60,000 nt of DNA from Adiantum capillus-veneris. Lineage: Eukaryota > Streptophyta > Polypodiopsida > Polypodiales > Pteridaceae. Shown piece after piece: positions 46,678-59,020 of the stretch (position 1 is the first letter of the stretch; each line of letters opens with the position of its first letter). A program made the position numbers and the translations under genes. Where the stretch lies: contig CM043966.1 in assembly GCA_014529385.2 (NCBI GenBank), forward strand, positions 94,803,587 to 94,863,586, in the 5' to 3' direction. A model generated the notes under the pieces. It had not been told where the DNA came from and searched no databases. It saw nothing but the letters and a program-made list of their open reading frames with translations.

Positions 46678-48430
46678 TCAGTCCATAAAGGAGAGTAAGC
46701 CCAAAGATTTCCGGAAAGCTTCGAGCTTCTCATGAGACAATGCCTTTGTGAAAAGATCTGCAAGGTTTTCCTGTGTTGGCACATAAGCCAAGCTGACCTC
46801 TCCTGCTGAGAGCCTCTCCCTGACATAGTGATAGTGCACCTCAATGTGCTTTGTGCGAGCATGAAAAATTGGGTTTCTCACAACTCCCAATGCGCATTGA
46901 CTGTCAATGTAGATAGTGTTGGCAGTGTCCTGCCCAACACCCAAATCAGCCATAAGGCGTCTGAGCCATACACACTCAACCGTAGCTGTGAAGACTACCT
47001 TGTACTCAGGCTCACAACTAGAAGTGGCCACAGTAGGTTGCTTCTTGCTCAACCATGATATACATGAACTTCCAAGCATGAAACAAAAACCACTTGTGGA
47101 CACTCGCATGTTAAAACAACCAGCCGAATTTGAGTCCAAAAAAGCATGTAAGTCTGGCGGCAATGATCCCCCCTTGGGATAAAAAAATCCAAGATGTAAA
47201 GTGCCACTAAGGTAGCAAAAAATCCTCTTGACATCCTGCCAATGCTTAGACCCTAGGCTATGCATAAATCTGCTAACCTGTGAGACTGCAAACTGAATAT
47301 CCGGCCTCGTGTTGCATACAATTAAATGAGGCAACCAATAGCAGTTTGGTAAAGAGTGACATTAGTAGGATCACTAGCATCATGAAGACTCAATTTCAAA
47401 CCTATTTCCATTGGAGTGGCAATAGGTTTGCAATCCTCAAGTCCAAACTTACATAGAAATGTCTCTATGTAACTTTCCTGACACAAGGCAATACCATCAT
47501 CACACTGCTTAAACTGTATACCCAAGTAATGATGCAACAACCCCAAATCTTTCATTTTGAAAGTAGCATTCAAATTAGCCTTAAATTCAGCAATATGTCT
47601 CTCATTTGGTCCAGTGATCAGCAAATCATCTACATAAAGAACCATAATGAGAAGTACATCATCGTCACGCTTTACATACAATGTGCTTTCTTCTGGAATG
47701 TTACGAAAGCCTTGTTTGACCAAATGAGTGTCAAATTTCTCATACCAAGCGTGAGGAGATTGCTTCAACCCATACAAAGCCTTGTTACATTTGCACAATT
47801 TGTCCTCTTGTCCTTTTTTGACAAAACTGTGAGGCTGCGTTACATAAAATTCCTCAGATATGTCACCACTCAAGAAAGTAGTAACAATGTCTGATTGATG
47901 TACATCCCAACCAAAATGAGCTGCCAATGCACACAGAAAACACATTCTCTTCATAATCTATGCCTTTTTGCTGTGCATAACCCTTTGCAAAACAAGTCGA
48001 GCCTTATGGCGATCGATCTCACCATCCGGCTTGCGTTTCAATTTGTAAACCCACTTTGTACCAATGGCGTTTTTGCCAGGAGGCAATATCACATGAAGTC
48101 CATGTGTCATTTTCTATAAGTGCATCATATTCTGATTGCATGGTTACCATCCAATTTTTTGAATTCTGTGCTTCATCAAAAGACAGGGGCTCCTCAACGT
48201 CATGTAAGCTAGACACAGCCAAAGCATAACAATCTGATGCATAAGATGCATGGTGAGAGCCTGAACGAGTACGACTAGACAAAGGTGCATCCAATTTACT
48301 ATCACGCAATGTATGCACCAGCCATTTTGGCATACCTCTAGCCTGCTCATTTTCAGCCCTTTCCTCATCAAGTACATCATGTACATTTGCATCAGTAATA
48401 GGCTGATCTTTAACATTTTTGAAACCCCCA
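46678..48430 (-). pseudogene. Ty1/copia family A pol: integrase end, RT, RNase H
   Basis: Read on the minus strand. From 48430 the segment ITDANVHDVLDEERAENEQA matches the + strand copy at 1900-2040. Reverse transcriptase then starts (AMQSEYDALIENDTW region, KWVYKLKRKPDG) with frameshifts near 48090 and 47990 and a small deletion near 47954. The open frame 47322-47954 carries YGLKQSPHAWYEKFD and YVDD at 47625-47636. The frame 46678-47334 carries the end of RT and RNase H (LDSNSAGC, SSCEPEY, IYIDSQCAL). Three frames are needed, so it is a pseudogene, but the last two thirds are well preserved. The N-terminal half of pol is missing beyond 48430. Confidence 0.88.
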
Positions 48431-48462
48431 GAGGTTGTGAAATATATTAATAAGCACAAACA

Positions 48463-48880
48463 ATGGGCAAAGAACAAGCAACTAAGAGGAAGCAAATGCA
48501 AGATGACTTAAGAAAGCGAGAAACCACTAGGCATTATCAACTCACCAACATACATGAAGATGAAGATAGCTTGGATCCTTATATTCTCGCAGAGATAGGA
48601 GATAGCAGGCTACTAATGCATGCACTAGTCGACTCTAGTGCACATTTAAATACCATGAGTTGGGATATCAAAAAATACCTAAGTTGATTCTATATCCATT
48701 GGAAAGGTCATTCACAGGATTCAATGGAACGGTGAGTGTTGCCTCAGGATACATGGATTTGATCCTCTACATTAAGGGATCACCATTCCCACACAATTTC
48801 TTTGTCTCACCACATGATTCCCATGACAACCAATCATTCTTGGCATACCCGAGAAGTGTAAGTACATAGGTTAAATACAC
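48463..48880 (+). pseudogene. Retroelement aspartic-protease fragment
   Basis: The frame 48463-48687 has a Lys/Arg-rich start, then LLMHALVDSSAHLNTMSWDI, a retropepsin-like motif with Ser for the usual Gly (DSS for DSG). After a frameshift 48660-48869 continues with FTGFNGTVSVASGYMDL and FLAYPRS, typical of the rest of the fold. This type of protease stands between gag and pol in Athila-like and related gypsy elements; no RT follows. It lies just outside the copia A fragment and is unrelated to it. Confidence 0.6.
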
Positions 48881-51799
48881 TGGACTTAAAATCAAGTGTA
48901 TTTTACATACGAATAATGCGTTATAAAGATCACATTTTCTCCCTTGGAAGATACAAGGTATCTATTAATAGCACTTAACCAAAAACAATCCAAATCCACC
49001 AACCGCACTGATGCACATCCCATTGCCATGGTCACATGATGCTATCACCTCCAAAATCTGCTGGCTAAAACAATGGTGTAATTATGGTGGATGAGCTCCC
49101 TTTAGTACAAGTCTTTGAGACCCAGTTACCTCCTTCAAGCTATATGAAGATTGAAGAGTCTCCTTTTAATCAACTACCAAACAACCGGCATGCAAAACCA
49201 CTAAGAATTTATGTGCCATAGCCACCACCAGCCAAAGTGACCCCTAAATAGCACTGAGCATCTTCAAAACAACAAATCTGGCTACCAAAAGCTCAATCCA
49301 GCTACTTCCAACTCCAAGAGTCTGCCTCATTACCAAAAAACCACCCACAACACAATTCCAAGCATTTCAAGCCTAGAAAACAGTAGACTATCTGAGCTCC
49401 AAGTGTTAAATATCTCTCAGGTAGCCTGCAATACAATTGGATTCCAAAGACGACCCTATATTTACTAGATAACTTTATTTGCGATACAAAATCTAAGTCA
49501 CACCCCACCGTTGCAGTGTCACCATAACATCACCAAAGGCATCAACCAAAGCCCCATTATTTTATTGTCAATCCCACCTCACCATCCGTCATCACCACAT
49601 TGCGCTTGTCTTCCAAGTCAGCCCGTGTCTCCATGTAGCTCATTGACCCAATGGAGACCCATGAAATAGTCATTGTCACCAATATCTTCTCTGCTTGGAC
49701 TCAACTACTCTCAAATGCCCAACCAGGTACAATCAGGTGCACGTGGCATCCACGCAAACTTCCTACACCAATGCTAGCACCACATAGATAAACACTCACC
49801 ATATAGTAGCCTGTAGCCTTACTTCATGGTGTCCATTTTCTCGCTGCATATCAACTCATCCTCATCAGCAAATGTCCTTAAGCCTTGAGACCCACCTCTC
49901 GCTTAAGACCCACCCCTCGCACAACATTAATTTTTTCCATGCATTGACTGTGTTGCATAATAGGGCCACCTTACACGACCTTGCATTAGCACGTCTTCTT
50001 TTACCCATGCACATTGCACCCTTGGATACTTGTCATCCAGGAGGATGATGACTAGGAGGGAGGAGGCATCCTGAATGCGGACCACAATTAAATCATTAGA
50101 ACAGAAAAAGGGAAGTGTTTGCATTAAACTTTTTGGTGTGATTCATGTTTGACTTTGATTTTTCAAATTTCTTTATTTTTGCCATAAAATGATGAAGTAT
50201 ATCAAGCTAAAGGGACAAACGCCAAAAATGGGCTCTTAGGTGTGAGTACATATGCAAAAAATTGTATCTCTATTCACCTAACTATTTTTCTCATTTTTTC
50301 AGGTACTTTTGAGTTTTGCATTGCTTTATTGGCTTAAATTTTTGTTTTAAAAAAAAGGGGGAGCAAGAATGTCTTCTACTCAAGTTCAGGATGTCATAAG
50401 AACTTCCAAAAACCAAAACGGAGTTTGAATGCTCAGGGAATGATAAAAAAAGTTAAAGAGCGGAAACCGTCTTTTTAATCCAAGAACGCTTGGTTTTGAA
50501 AAATGGATGGATACAGTGGGCCATACGGTGTTCGTCTCTAGATTTTTGGACTCATTGGTCATTTTATCCATGAGTAGGACTAATTGTGAAGTTTTCGTTG
50601 AAAAGTGATTGGAGAGTCCAAGATATGTATAGACTAACCTCCTCTTAGGCCTCATTTCTACTTTGTGAGAGTGTGAGAGAGCTCTAGAGAGAGTTAGAGT
50701 TTGGAGCGATCTTTGCACATGTTGTACACCTAGCGTGCTTCAAGCATTGATGCTAGACAAGAGATGTATGTTTCCCACTCAGTAGACTATTTTTTGACGT
50801 ATTTGCATGTCATAAACAGTAGGGAAAGACCCCCATTTGACCTAGGCCTACTACCAAAATACAAACCTATTAATAACTTCTAGTAGAATCACCCAAAATT
50901 GACCAAAGTTCATAGGTAGCCTGCCCTTAGGTCTACTAACAGGCCTCAAGCTTTAAAATCACTACTGGCCTTAGAAAAGACCCTGCCATCAGAAAAGCGT
51001 GTCCTCTTCCCTAGAGTCAGATGGACACCAAACTTGATTGGCAGCTCAAGGACACAGTGGCTACCACTTTTTGTGAAGGTACCTCAAAGATGGCATTGCT
51101 TATGAGGGGATAACATCTAAAAAGCCATGTGATCAAAGAAAGAGTCATTTTTCCATATAGCAGTCAAGTGATGTCGGAATGAGGTGAAACCCCATAAACT
51201 GTAGCTACACATCAATCGCAACATGACCATGATGTTACAATTGTTCTAGGCAATAGTTTGGGACCAAGTATTAGAGTTTGAAGGTCATTTACTAGGAGAA
51301 AGTAGCCCCAGACAAAGTGTGGATACCTAGCTAATGAAGTTGTAATGCACAAGCTTCTTTAGGAAGTATACGAACATACTTAAGTCTTTGCATAATTGAA
51401 AATAATTGTTTTTATAAGAGGTAGGAAAAAAATTATCATTTGTGGTGCACAAGGTCCAAGAAGATTTGGACTTGGATCTAGAGCAAATGTTAGAACCCCT
51501 ATTTCTAGCCTAGCCACTTATCCAAACTCCACCAAATTTGAACCATAGCCTATTCATGCAATGTATAACAAGTCTATGAGCTCACATGCTAGAAATTGTG
51601 AATGTTTCATATACCTAGGAAAAAACCATGATTTTTTCTTGATCTTGCATCTTTTTTAGTTTTGTGAATTCTTCATGGTTCATATCATCATTATAAGCAT
51701 ATCAAAGAATTAGTGAGTCAAGTGGAGCTTGGAAGTTGGGAAATTGCACAAATTGCTCTAATACGACACTAAAATGCTATTATTGTGTACTGAACCCAT
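48881..51799. other. Degraded retroelement DNA, no clear gene
   Basis: No sustained frame with recognisable motifs. An A-run and G-run near 50347-50364 (AAAAAAGGGGGAGCAAGAATG) could be a worn polypurine tract. The open frame at 50386-50718 on the minus strand lacks support. Confidence 0.5.
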
Positions 51800-53156
51800 A
51801 GGAACTATGAAGACAGAAGCAGAGTTCCTATGAAGACAGAAGCAAAGGGCACCCCTAAGAAATGGAGACGCAATAAAAATCTAGAGCAGCTGCCTCCATA
51901 CACCATCCTCACGGAATTTTTGAAAGAAACCTTCACCTGGATTGAAAAGGAGAGATTGGAGGTAGAAGGCACCACAATCAGAGACATCAACAATAACATG
52001 GTCACATTGCCTATGATCCCATCATAGGAATGAACCCTAGACAAAAGATTTCCCATACAAGAAGCCCCGAAAAAGATCGACTTATTGAACTACTTCCAGT
52101 TGCCTCCATGTTGTGTGGATATTCAGAGATCCCATGAATTGTATACACACATAAAAGAGGATGGAACTGCAGAGATATCCATACTACATGAATTCCCCTT
52201 GAATTCCTTGACCACCAAGAGAAAGAAAAAGTGTAGGTAATGATAATAGAGGACTTGATTGCATAAGCCCTACACTTGCCTAGCAATGGAATCAAGATGA
52301 GGGGTAAGAAGGACGCGTAAGTAGAGGTATTTTCAAGAAAAAAAGCAAATGCAACCTTTTTAGACATGATATATAGAGAGTGTTGAGCTCCCCACGAGAA
52401 TGTTCATGCAATTCCTGTTACTTGAGGATAAGAGACCACCGTGCTTTTCTTGTCTAAACCATTCAATGGAAATCACCTTCACTTGGGCTTACCAATAAAA
52501 AGATCACCACTCCCAGTACATCTTGAAGAAGTTGACAAAGAAGAAGAAACATCTCCTAGTAAGCTACTTAGGTGCACCCAAGGTATTGACAAGGATTGCA
52601 TATCAAGCTATTGGAGCAGCCTTCAATTGCTAGAACCACCAACACAAAACACATGGCTAACATATCTAGAATCCAAAATTGATATAGAGGTAGCCAAGTA
52701 TGAACCCACTACCTAAGGGTGGGCAAAGAGGAAGTTGCAAGTGGAAGAAGAGAAGCCTGAAGAAAAATCTGATCAGAAAGGAAAGAAATCAATGATGGAA
52801 AAGCAGCAAGCCGAAGAAGTGGGATGCAACATATGAGAAACTAGTTGAAGAGTTCAAAAAGTGCCGAGTAGATGTTGGAGATTTTGAAGAGAAGTGGTTT
52901 TTGGAGCATCTCAAATGAGGTATCCAAACCACCAATCCTGCTCTTTCGACCACAATGCAGGAGGTTTTAGATCAAATATATGCAGAATATGAGCAAGAAA
53001 GGCAGGTGAAGAAACAAGAAACTGCAAAATCTGAGGATGAGTTAGAAGAAGACTAGAGGCAAGCTCAGATGATGACAACAAAGATGATCCCAAAGATGGA
53101 AAGGAAGATAAAGGCAAAGGCCCTCCGGTTGACGACTCCAATGTTGACAAATCTAG
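51800..53156 (+). pseudogene. Unidentified retroelement ORF remnant
   Basis: Several + strand frames look formerly coding: 51830-52027 (GTPKKWRRNKNLEQL, FLKETFTWIEKERLEVEG), 52441-52716 (SPLPVHLEEVDKEEETSPSK, LEPPTQNTWLTYLESK) and a Lys/Glu-rich part at 52730-53150 with frequent stops. A short direct repeat (GAAGACAGAAGCA) occurs near 51810 and 51830. Composition suggests the extra C-terminal ORF or gag of a gypsy element, but I cannot assign it. It ends at TAG 53154-53156, exactly where the histone-protease homology begins. Confidence 0.4.
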
Positions 53157-54831
53157 GATGGCTACATTCTCTCGGCCCAGGCCCATAGGACAACATTGAT
53201 GCCGCGAGACATCAACACACTTCGCCTTCTCAGGTTCAGGTATGACAAAACAATACCGCTTGCCGGTATTTCAGACCGAAAGATGGACAATATTCTTAGA
53301 ATACCACCTATTGACAAGGTCAAAGTTAATGAAGTGTCTACACAAATGCATCGATACAACACCCATCTCAATACCGAGCGGGACACAACAGAAGACGATA
53401 GTGAGAGATTGGAGCAGTTACGCCTTGAGATGATGGAGAAACAAATGGTAGATGCCATTAGCGACACCAACGTTGATGATTTGTCATTGCTGTTTCCCTA
53501 TTTCCATGTTGGCCTTCCTGTGTGGGGACGCATTCTGTATTTCCTTATCACCCCCACAAGATTGCAATTTTACAGAACCGGACGAGGAAACTCCCAGACT
53601 CAATCATCAATTGCTTGCTTTGGTGCGTACTATTCTTTTTTTCATAATAAATTCTTTTAATATATTCAATTTTGTATGACACGAATTTCTTTACAGTTTT
53701 GTAGTTTCAAATTTGCCTTGGAATATGCAAGATGATGTCGTCGTCCTGGACTCAAACCTCTCGGTCGTTTTGATGTCCGAGGATACATCTTTAGTGGAAG
53801 TAGTTGACTGGTTCCAGTCAGTGAACATGGATACGGAAAAATTTTGTGTTATGGCTTATCATGAAGGGTACGCAATGTTTTCAATAGTGAAATTATTTTA
53901 TCTTGAAATCTAATTTATTGTGATGACATATGTTTTGCTTATGTTTATTTGTAACAGATCTCATTGGAGTCTTGTTCTCTTACACCTTGAACGAAACCGG
54001 TGCTACCTTGCTAATTCATCCCATGGATTTCATGGTGAAGTACGTAGGTAAGAGGTTTTGTATTTTGTTCGACATCCCATAGAATTTTGTTAAAAGTCGC
54101 TTATGAAATTTAATTGTATTTTGCGCAAATCTGTTTGGAAGCTTGTGTCTGCTCTTGAAGATTTAACGCAAGAGCAGATATATGAGAATCTTACGATTAT
54201 TAGTTGCAAAGTCCCTAAGCAGGACGATGCCTACTCTTGTGGATGGAGGGTCTTATTCAATGCAGAAATTTTGTTAGGGGTCATGCTTGATGGAATTCAT
54301 AGAAGTGTAAGCATTTGACACTCGTTTACAGATTTGTATCTTAGTAAGTTAGTAGCTATGTTAATAAACATGATGTTCTTAACGTAGGTAAGAAATTTGG
54401 CAGATTATTCAAAGGCTGATGTTTCTTCATTTAGAAACAGAATGATTGAAAACTTGATCAATTGCGCGACCATGTGTCCAGACGGAGCACGTGATGCTTT
54501 CATCCTGCCAGCACCAAGGCCCACGCCTAGGCCTCCGTCGACAAGATACCCCGTGTCTGCCACACCAACACAAGCACATATCAATATCTCCCCAGATGCC
54601 TCCCCAACCCAAGCTCCCACCAGCTCTCGTCCTGAAGAAACAGCTCCAGAACCCTCAAACCCCCCACCCAGCACCTCTCCTGCTCATGAAGCAGCTCCAG
54701 AGCCCCCAAACCCCCCACCCAGTAGCTCTCCTACTCATGAAGCAGCTCCAGAGCCCCCAAACCCCCAAGCCACCACCTCTCCTCAACATCAACCAACAGC
54801 CCCCACATCATCGCACGCACAAGATTAGAAA
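53157..54831 (+). pseudogene. Histone H3 end fused to Ulp1-type protease, 5'-truncated copy
   Basis: Homology to the gene at 26190-28554 starts abruptly at 53157 with DGYILSAQAHRTTLMPRD, followed by NTLRLLRFRYD, the last helices of the H3-like fold. The same frame continues without a break into KMDNILRIPP and an acidic linker to 53622. Exons then follow: 53705-53877 (WNMQDDVVVLDSN), 53958-54047 (SHWSLVLLHLERN, His at 53962-53964), about 54100-54308 (KQDDAYSCGWR, Gln 54220-54222, Cys 54238-54240) and about 54388-54831 (Pro-rich tail). The first two introns have matching phases and GT-AG ends. The Asp after the His strand is Asn, as in the other copy. The tail has three imperfect 54-bp repeats (APEPPNPPPSSSP) and ends at TAG near 54827. 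No stop lies in these exons, so only the 5' end is lost. Confidence 0.75.
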
Positions 54832-55038
54832 GAGATGATGAAATGTACTTTTGACAAATTGATTACAAGTAGTGGATCGAAATTTGACTTTTGTTTTGAT
54901 TATGGTTCAAAGTTTACAAAATGTTGAGTACAGTTTTCCAAAAAAATGGGAGAGTGAGGATCCAATGGTGTTTGGTAATGTAGAGAGCTGCCTTTGTCGA
55001 GTAATCTTTGAGAATAGTATTTGAATCATTGTGTAAAG
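54832..55038. other. Spacer between convergent genes
   Basis: 207 bp between the tails of the two convergent genes, AT-rich, no motif recognised. It must hold both polyadenylation regions. Confidence 0.6.
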
Positions 55039-56383
55039 TTAGTTCACTATTTCAAGTCTATTGCTGGTAATCTGTGCACAAAGAGTCATTTTTTCTTGTC
55101 TGTGAGGTACCTGCAATGCAATGTACACGGTAAGACATTGGGATACATGAGCACGGTAGAGACATCAACGTGTAAAAGTAATACATGTAGCTTAGTACCT
55201 TTCGCATGTTACACTTGAAAACAAATTTTGAAGGCAAATTGAGATCGGACTCATTTAACAGATCCTCTCGAACCTGTCTTAAAGTGACATTTGATCTAAC
55301 CACAACAACTGTAAGCAAATAATTTGAAAACCATATCTCGATGGACATCAAGGGATTAAAAGCATCGTCACTTAAATCTTGATCCATAGCTACCAACTGA
55401 CCATTCACTCGATGCCACCTCATGTAGTAGAAAGAAACTATAAAATTCTGTGATGCTATCATACACTTGCACACAACCGAGCGCTTGTCAACTTTGCACA
55501 AAATGCGTTCAAAATCACTGACATCCCAATTATCATCCAAAAAATCAAGGCAAGTTTGGGATTTGCAGATGAACATGGTTTCTATTTTTCTAACCTCCTC
55601 ATCGTGGAAGAAATCTATAAAGACATGTAATGGCATAAATAGACTGACTTGTACTTGCCTGCTTGCAATGTTTGGTCGCAAACACTTCAAAATTTCCTGA
55701 TGAAGCTTGAGTTTAAAACACTCAGAGGTTTCTGAAGTTGGAACTGGCCACTTTGGGGAATCTTGTTGGGGAAGAGGGAAAGGTTTCAAAGTGCCAAATC
55801 CATGGACAGAGCAAGGGGCATTGTAAAAGTAGTTGTAAAAGAAAACTCCCCTCTCTGCGAGAGCTCTTCTTGCACTAGTTCTGTACGTAAGTTCTCCCAC
55901 CGAAGCATGAAAAGCATCAAAAAGACCAATTGTGCACTCAACTGGTTGCCAGTCTTCTTTGTTAGAAGGATAAATATCTGCAAAAACAAAAGATAAGAGA
56001 ATGGTCACAAGAAATAGTCAACAAAATAACTTGAAGGATCTTTAAAGACTTTTTAGCAATATAGTAGTCACACAGTTTGGTCTATAAGCAGGAAACCCCA
56101 AAGGTGACTGTTGTAGTCGTAGTTCGGAGTACATATATGCATGCTCAATGAGCACCTCTTTCATTGTCTTTCTCGTTTGAGACAAGCGAAAATCTTTCAC
56201 ACATCCTTTGTAGCTGTTGATGAATTCATTTGACATCCGTTTTCTTCTTCTTGTTTGAAGCAGAACCCAACTACCAATGGTGACTGTGGTAGACATCCAG
56301 CGACCATGGTCTAAGTCAAAGCTGTTGAATAGTTCCACAGATTTAACAGAGGCAGATGGTCGTCGTGGTCGTCTTCCTTCCAT
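55039..56383 (-). CDS. Intact unknown cluster protein, 386 aa, possible ubiquitin-like C-terminus
   Basis: Minus-strand exons 56074-56383, 55199-55977 and 55039-55110, with introns of 96 and 88 bp, GT-AG, phases 1 and 0; the joined frame has no stop before TAA at 55039-55041. The ATG at 56381-56383 aligns with the start of the broken paralogue at 24783. Shared blocks: TIGSWVLLQTRRRKR, KEVLIEHAY, DWQPVECTIGLFDAFHASVG, MFICKSQTCLDFLDDNWD, FIVSFYYMRWH. The C-terminal part (LLTVVVVRSNVTLRQVREDL, LPSKFVFKCN, RQEKMTLC) has the beta-helix-beta pattern and LPxxFxF spacing of ubiquitin-like or RBD-like beta-grasp domains; this is inference. No catalytic motif is recognised. It converges with the histone-protease gene, as in the other cluster, which suggests a functional pair. 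Confidence 0.75.
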
Positions 56384-56730
56384 CTCCGCTTCTATTAGCT
56401 GCGAAGTGACACTACGCAAAAATGATAAAAGAAAAGAGGCTCACTAGTTTACACAAGAAGTAGTAGCTTGAAAAGTGTTCATCAAAAGGCGTGCCTCATT
56501 GAATGTGAGTTATGGCACATTCGGCATTCGTCGCCCATGGCAGGAGAATAATTTGCATAAATCACGTCGTATCTTCTTATTGAGATCTTTTTAACAGAAA
56601 AAATTCTTTTTTGAAAACGCACAAATTTGAGATAAAAATCAAATAAATTGGAGCTACCGTTGTGGTGACTCAAACTCTATTGGTTGAACAACATTCTCTC
56701 TCTAACACCAAAAAGTCCTTTTTTGAGTCC
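56384..56730 (-). promoter_or_regulatory. Upstream region of the intact cluster gene
   Basis: No convincing exon. A minus-strand open frame (56482-56673) ends in CRMCHNSHSMRHAF but lacks a paralogue upstream of 24783. Promoter assignment rests on position only. Confidence 0.3.
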
Positions 56731-58054
56731 AAACTGAAGTTCAAGTAATGTATTCCACAAGCTTTGTATGGTATGTTGTCTCTTGGTATGTGCTTATTGC
56801 ATGACATACGCAAGACTCCAAGATAGGTATGCTAGAATTTACTGAGGCTATTGCCTTGGATGCGTATAGCCTTTTACAAGAGGCTAACATGGACATGCAA
56901 ATTCATGGTGAGGTATCTAGTTCAATGAAGTCCTTAGTCACCGCTCTTCAAGCTAAATTGGATTGTAAACCATAAGAGGTCACCCCTACTACGGCGGATG
57001 ATGATGATGATGATGGAGATGATGAGGGCATGGGAGATACACAAGAAGAGAACCCTTTGAGTACATAGCCATCCCATCAAGCTACCATAGAAACAGGAGA
57101 GACGTCCATGCTCCGCATGAATGAAGCACTGGAACAGAGCAAAGGAGTTAGAAGAGCCTCAAGGTGAGATGACCAGTATAGATACCACTCATAAAAGGTA
57201 CAAAGAGGAGGAAATCAAGATCAACGTCCAGACACAAAGATTGATTGAACATGAAATTCTAGAATTGAAAGAGAGAATCAACATGGAAATTGAAAGCCAC
57301 TAGCCATGAGACCAGGGTGCTACACTCTGTGAATGTGCAGACCTTGAGGCCCACATATATCAATGAAGATTGGTACACTAGATTGCTGGCGTTTCCCTTA
57401 ATCCGATATGAATGTTTATGTTGTAAAGAAGCTATTCGGAAAGAAGTAGCTGAGGCACCACCCTCAAGTCACATGCAACCCAAACAAAGAAAAAAACCAT
57501 GAATGGTTGATCCATACAGTCAGAGCACTAGCTCCACTGCATGAGGATGTCCCTTTTTGTCTAGTGCCTTGAGTTTGCACATGGCAAAAACATGAAGAGC
57601 TACAAAGGGAACATAAAAATTCACTGAATTTCCCCGCCTTTCCAGGACCAGCTACCGGTGAAAGAGTGCATGTGTCAAAGTTGTTGACACTCCTTGGATG
57701 TCATTTTTGGAAGGCAATAGAGTATTAGCTTACTATCTCAATCAGCAACTAGACAAATTTAATATACATGGATTTTTTACCAGATTGATATTCATGCCTT
57801 CCTATTATATAAGCACTTTTGAGAAAGCATTCTATAGGGGCTTCTTCACACTAGAGACCAACATTTTTGGACCAAAAGTGACTAATCTGAGAGCTCAATT
57901 TGTAAGCTATCAAGTCATGGAGTTCCAAAACTACTTTACCTCTTAGTCTTACTCCCAAGAAGACATTCAACTCACCCGCAAATATCGTGAAGGACAACAG
58001 TGGCTCACCACCCGACACATGCAATGTAGACCCATGTCAGGGCACGACATGAAT
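56731..58054 (+). pseudogene. Retroelement ORF remnant upstream of an LTR
   Basis: Broken + strand frames with an Asp-rich tract near 57000 (DDDDDDGDDEGMGD), Glu/Lys-rich segments at 57121-57300, and an open stretch at 57698-57946 (LDKFNIHGFFTRLIF, GFFTLETNIFGPK). The similarity in style to 51800-53150 suggests the same class of element. It ends just before a polypurine tract and LTR start, so it is probably the last ORF of an LTR retrotransposon. No RT or integrase is present. Confidence 0.45.
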
Positions 58055-58066
58055 TAGGAGGGGGGG
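58055..58066 (+). other. Polypurine tract
   Basis: TAGGAGGGGGGG-type purine run ending directly at TGTTGGAAGATTCC. Confidence 0.7.
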
Positions 58067-59006
58067 TGTTGGAAGATTCCAACAACAAATGATGATTGTA
58101 AAGGATAATGCTGAGTGAAATTTTTATCTCTGTAGCCCCATTTGTAAATATAATTTTTTGTCAAGAACTTCGAGTTTTTTTATTGCATCTTCTACCTAGC
58201 GGAACTTGGGGATACCAACTTTCAACTTTACAAGCAACATTTAGATGCTAAAATCAATACTCATGCACAAAATCCATGAATTGAAGCATATTGTTTATTA
58301 AAATTAATGGAAACTTATGCACATTTCATAAATGAGGCTCAATAGCATACACATACACATCCTAATGCAAATCAGCCAGCATAACGGCATGAAATACATA
58401 AATCAAAATCTGACATTGTGCATCGAGCACTCATATACCTGCATTGATCACATTGCACATCTTGCAACAAGTCAACCACAAGAAACATTCACCTAAATCA
58501 TCATCCATAGTGTGAATGACACCTACAAAACATCAACACCTACAATTGGGAATATTAGGACAAATTCTCGCAAATTGACTCTATAAGAATGTAATACATG
58601 CTTCCAATAGCACACTCAACCATGTGTGGTCAAATTCAATGGGTAATTCAAAGGTAATTAGCTCACTTATTGGCAAAAATTACTAGAATGTGACCACCAA
58701 AAAATCACTCAATCTATGAAAAATTGATACAATTTTGCACCAAAGGAGTTGTACATAGGCTTTAATCAGGCAAAAAACTATGCATAGCTCAAAATTAGTA
58801 AATTTAGTGAAAAAGAGGTGAAAATTATTAAGAAATTGGGAGTGCTTCTCTCAAGAATCATGCATCAAACATGCTTTACACATTGTCACCAACATAATCC
58901 CCAAGATACACATTAAAAAACATTACCTAATTAGTGAAAATTTAGAAGAAAGTAGTTTGTAGTTAATGCACAAAAATCCCTTGAGCATAGGCTAGACTGC
59001 TTGACA
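58067..59006 (+). repeat. LTR, about 940 bp, with primer site on its right
   Basis: Starts TGTTGGAAG after a polypurine tract and ends GCTTGACA, one base before TGGCGCC. No second copy exists in the window, so the boundaries rest on these signals alone. Confidence 0.55.
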
Positions 59007-59007
59007 T

Positions 59008-59020
59008 TGGCGCCAAAATG
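59008..59020 (+). other. Possible primer binding site, TGGCGCC type
   Basis: TGGCGCCAAAATG begins like the TGGCGCC primer sites of several plant gypsy families (complementary to tRNA-Asp or tRNA-Lys 3' ends), but diverges after seven bases. Confidence 0.4.

Noticed and set aside
53360-53385. Palindrome core (TCAATACCGAGCG) near the second histone-protease copy
   Set aside because: There is no paired half-site and the bases lie in a coding linker, so it may be chance.
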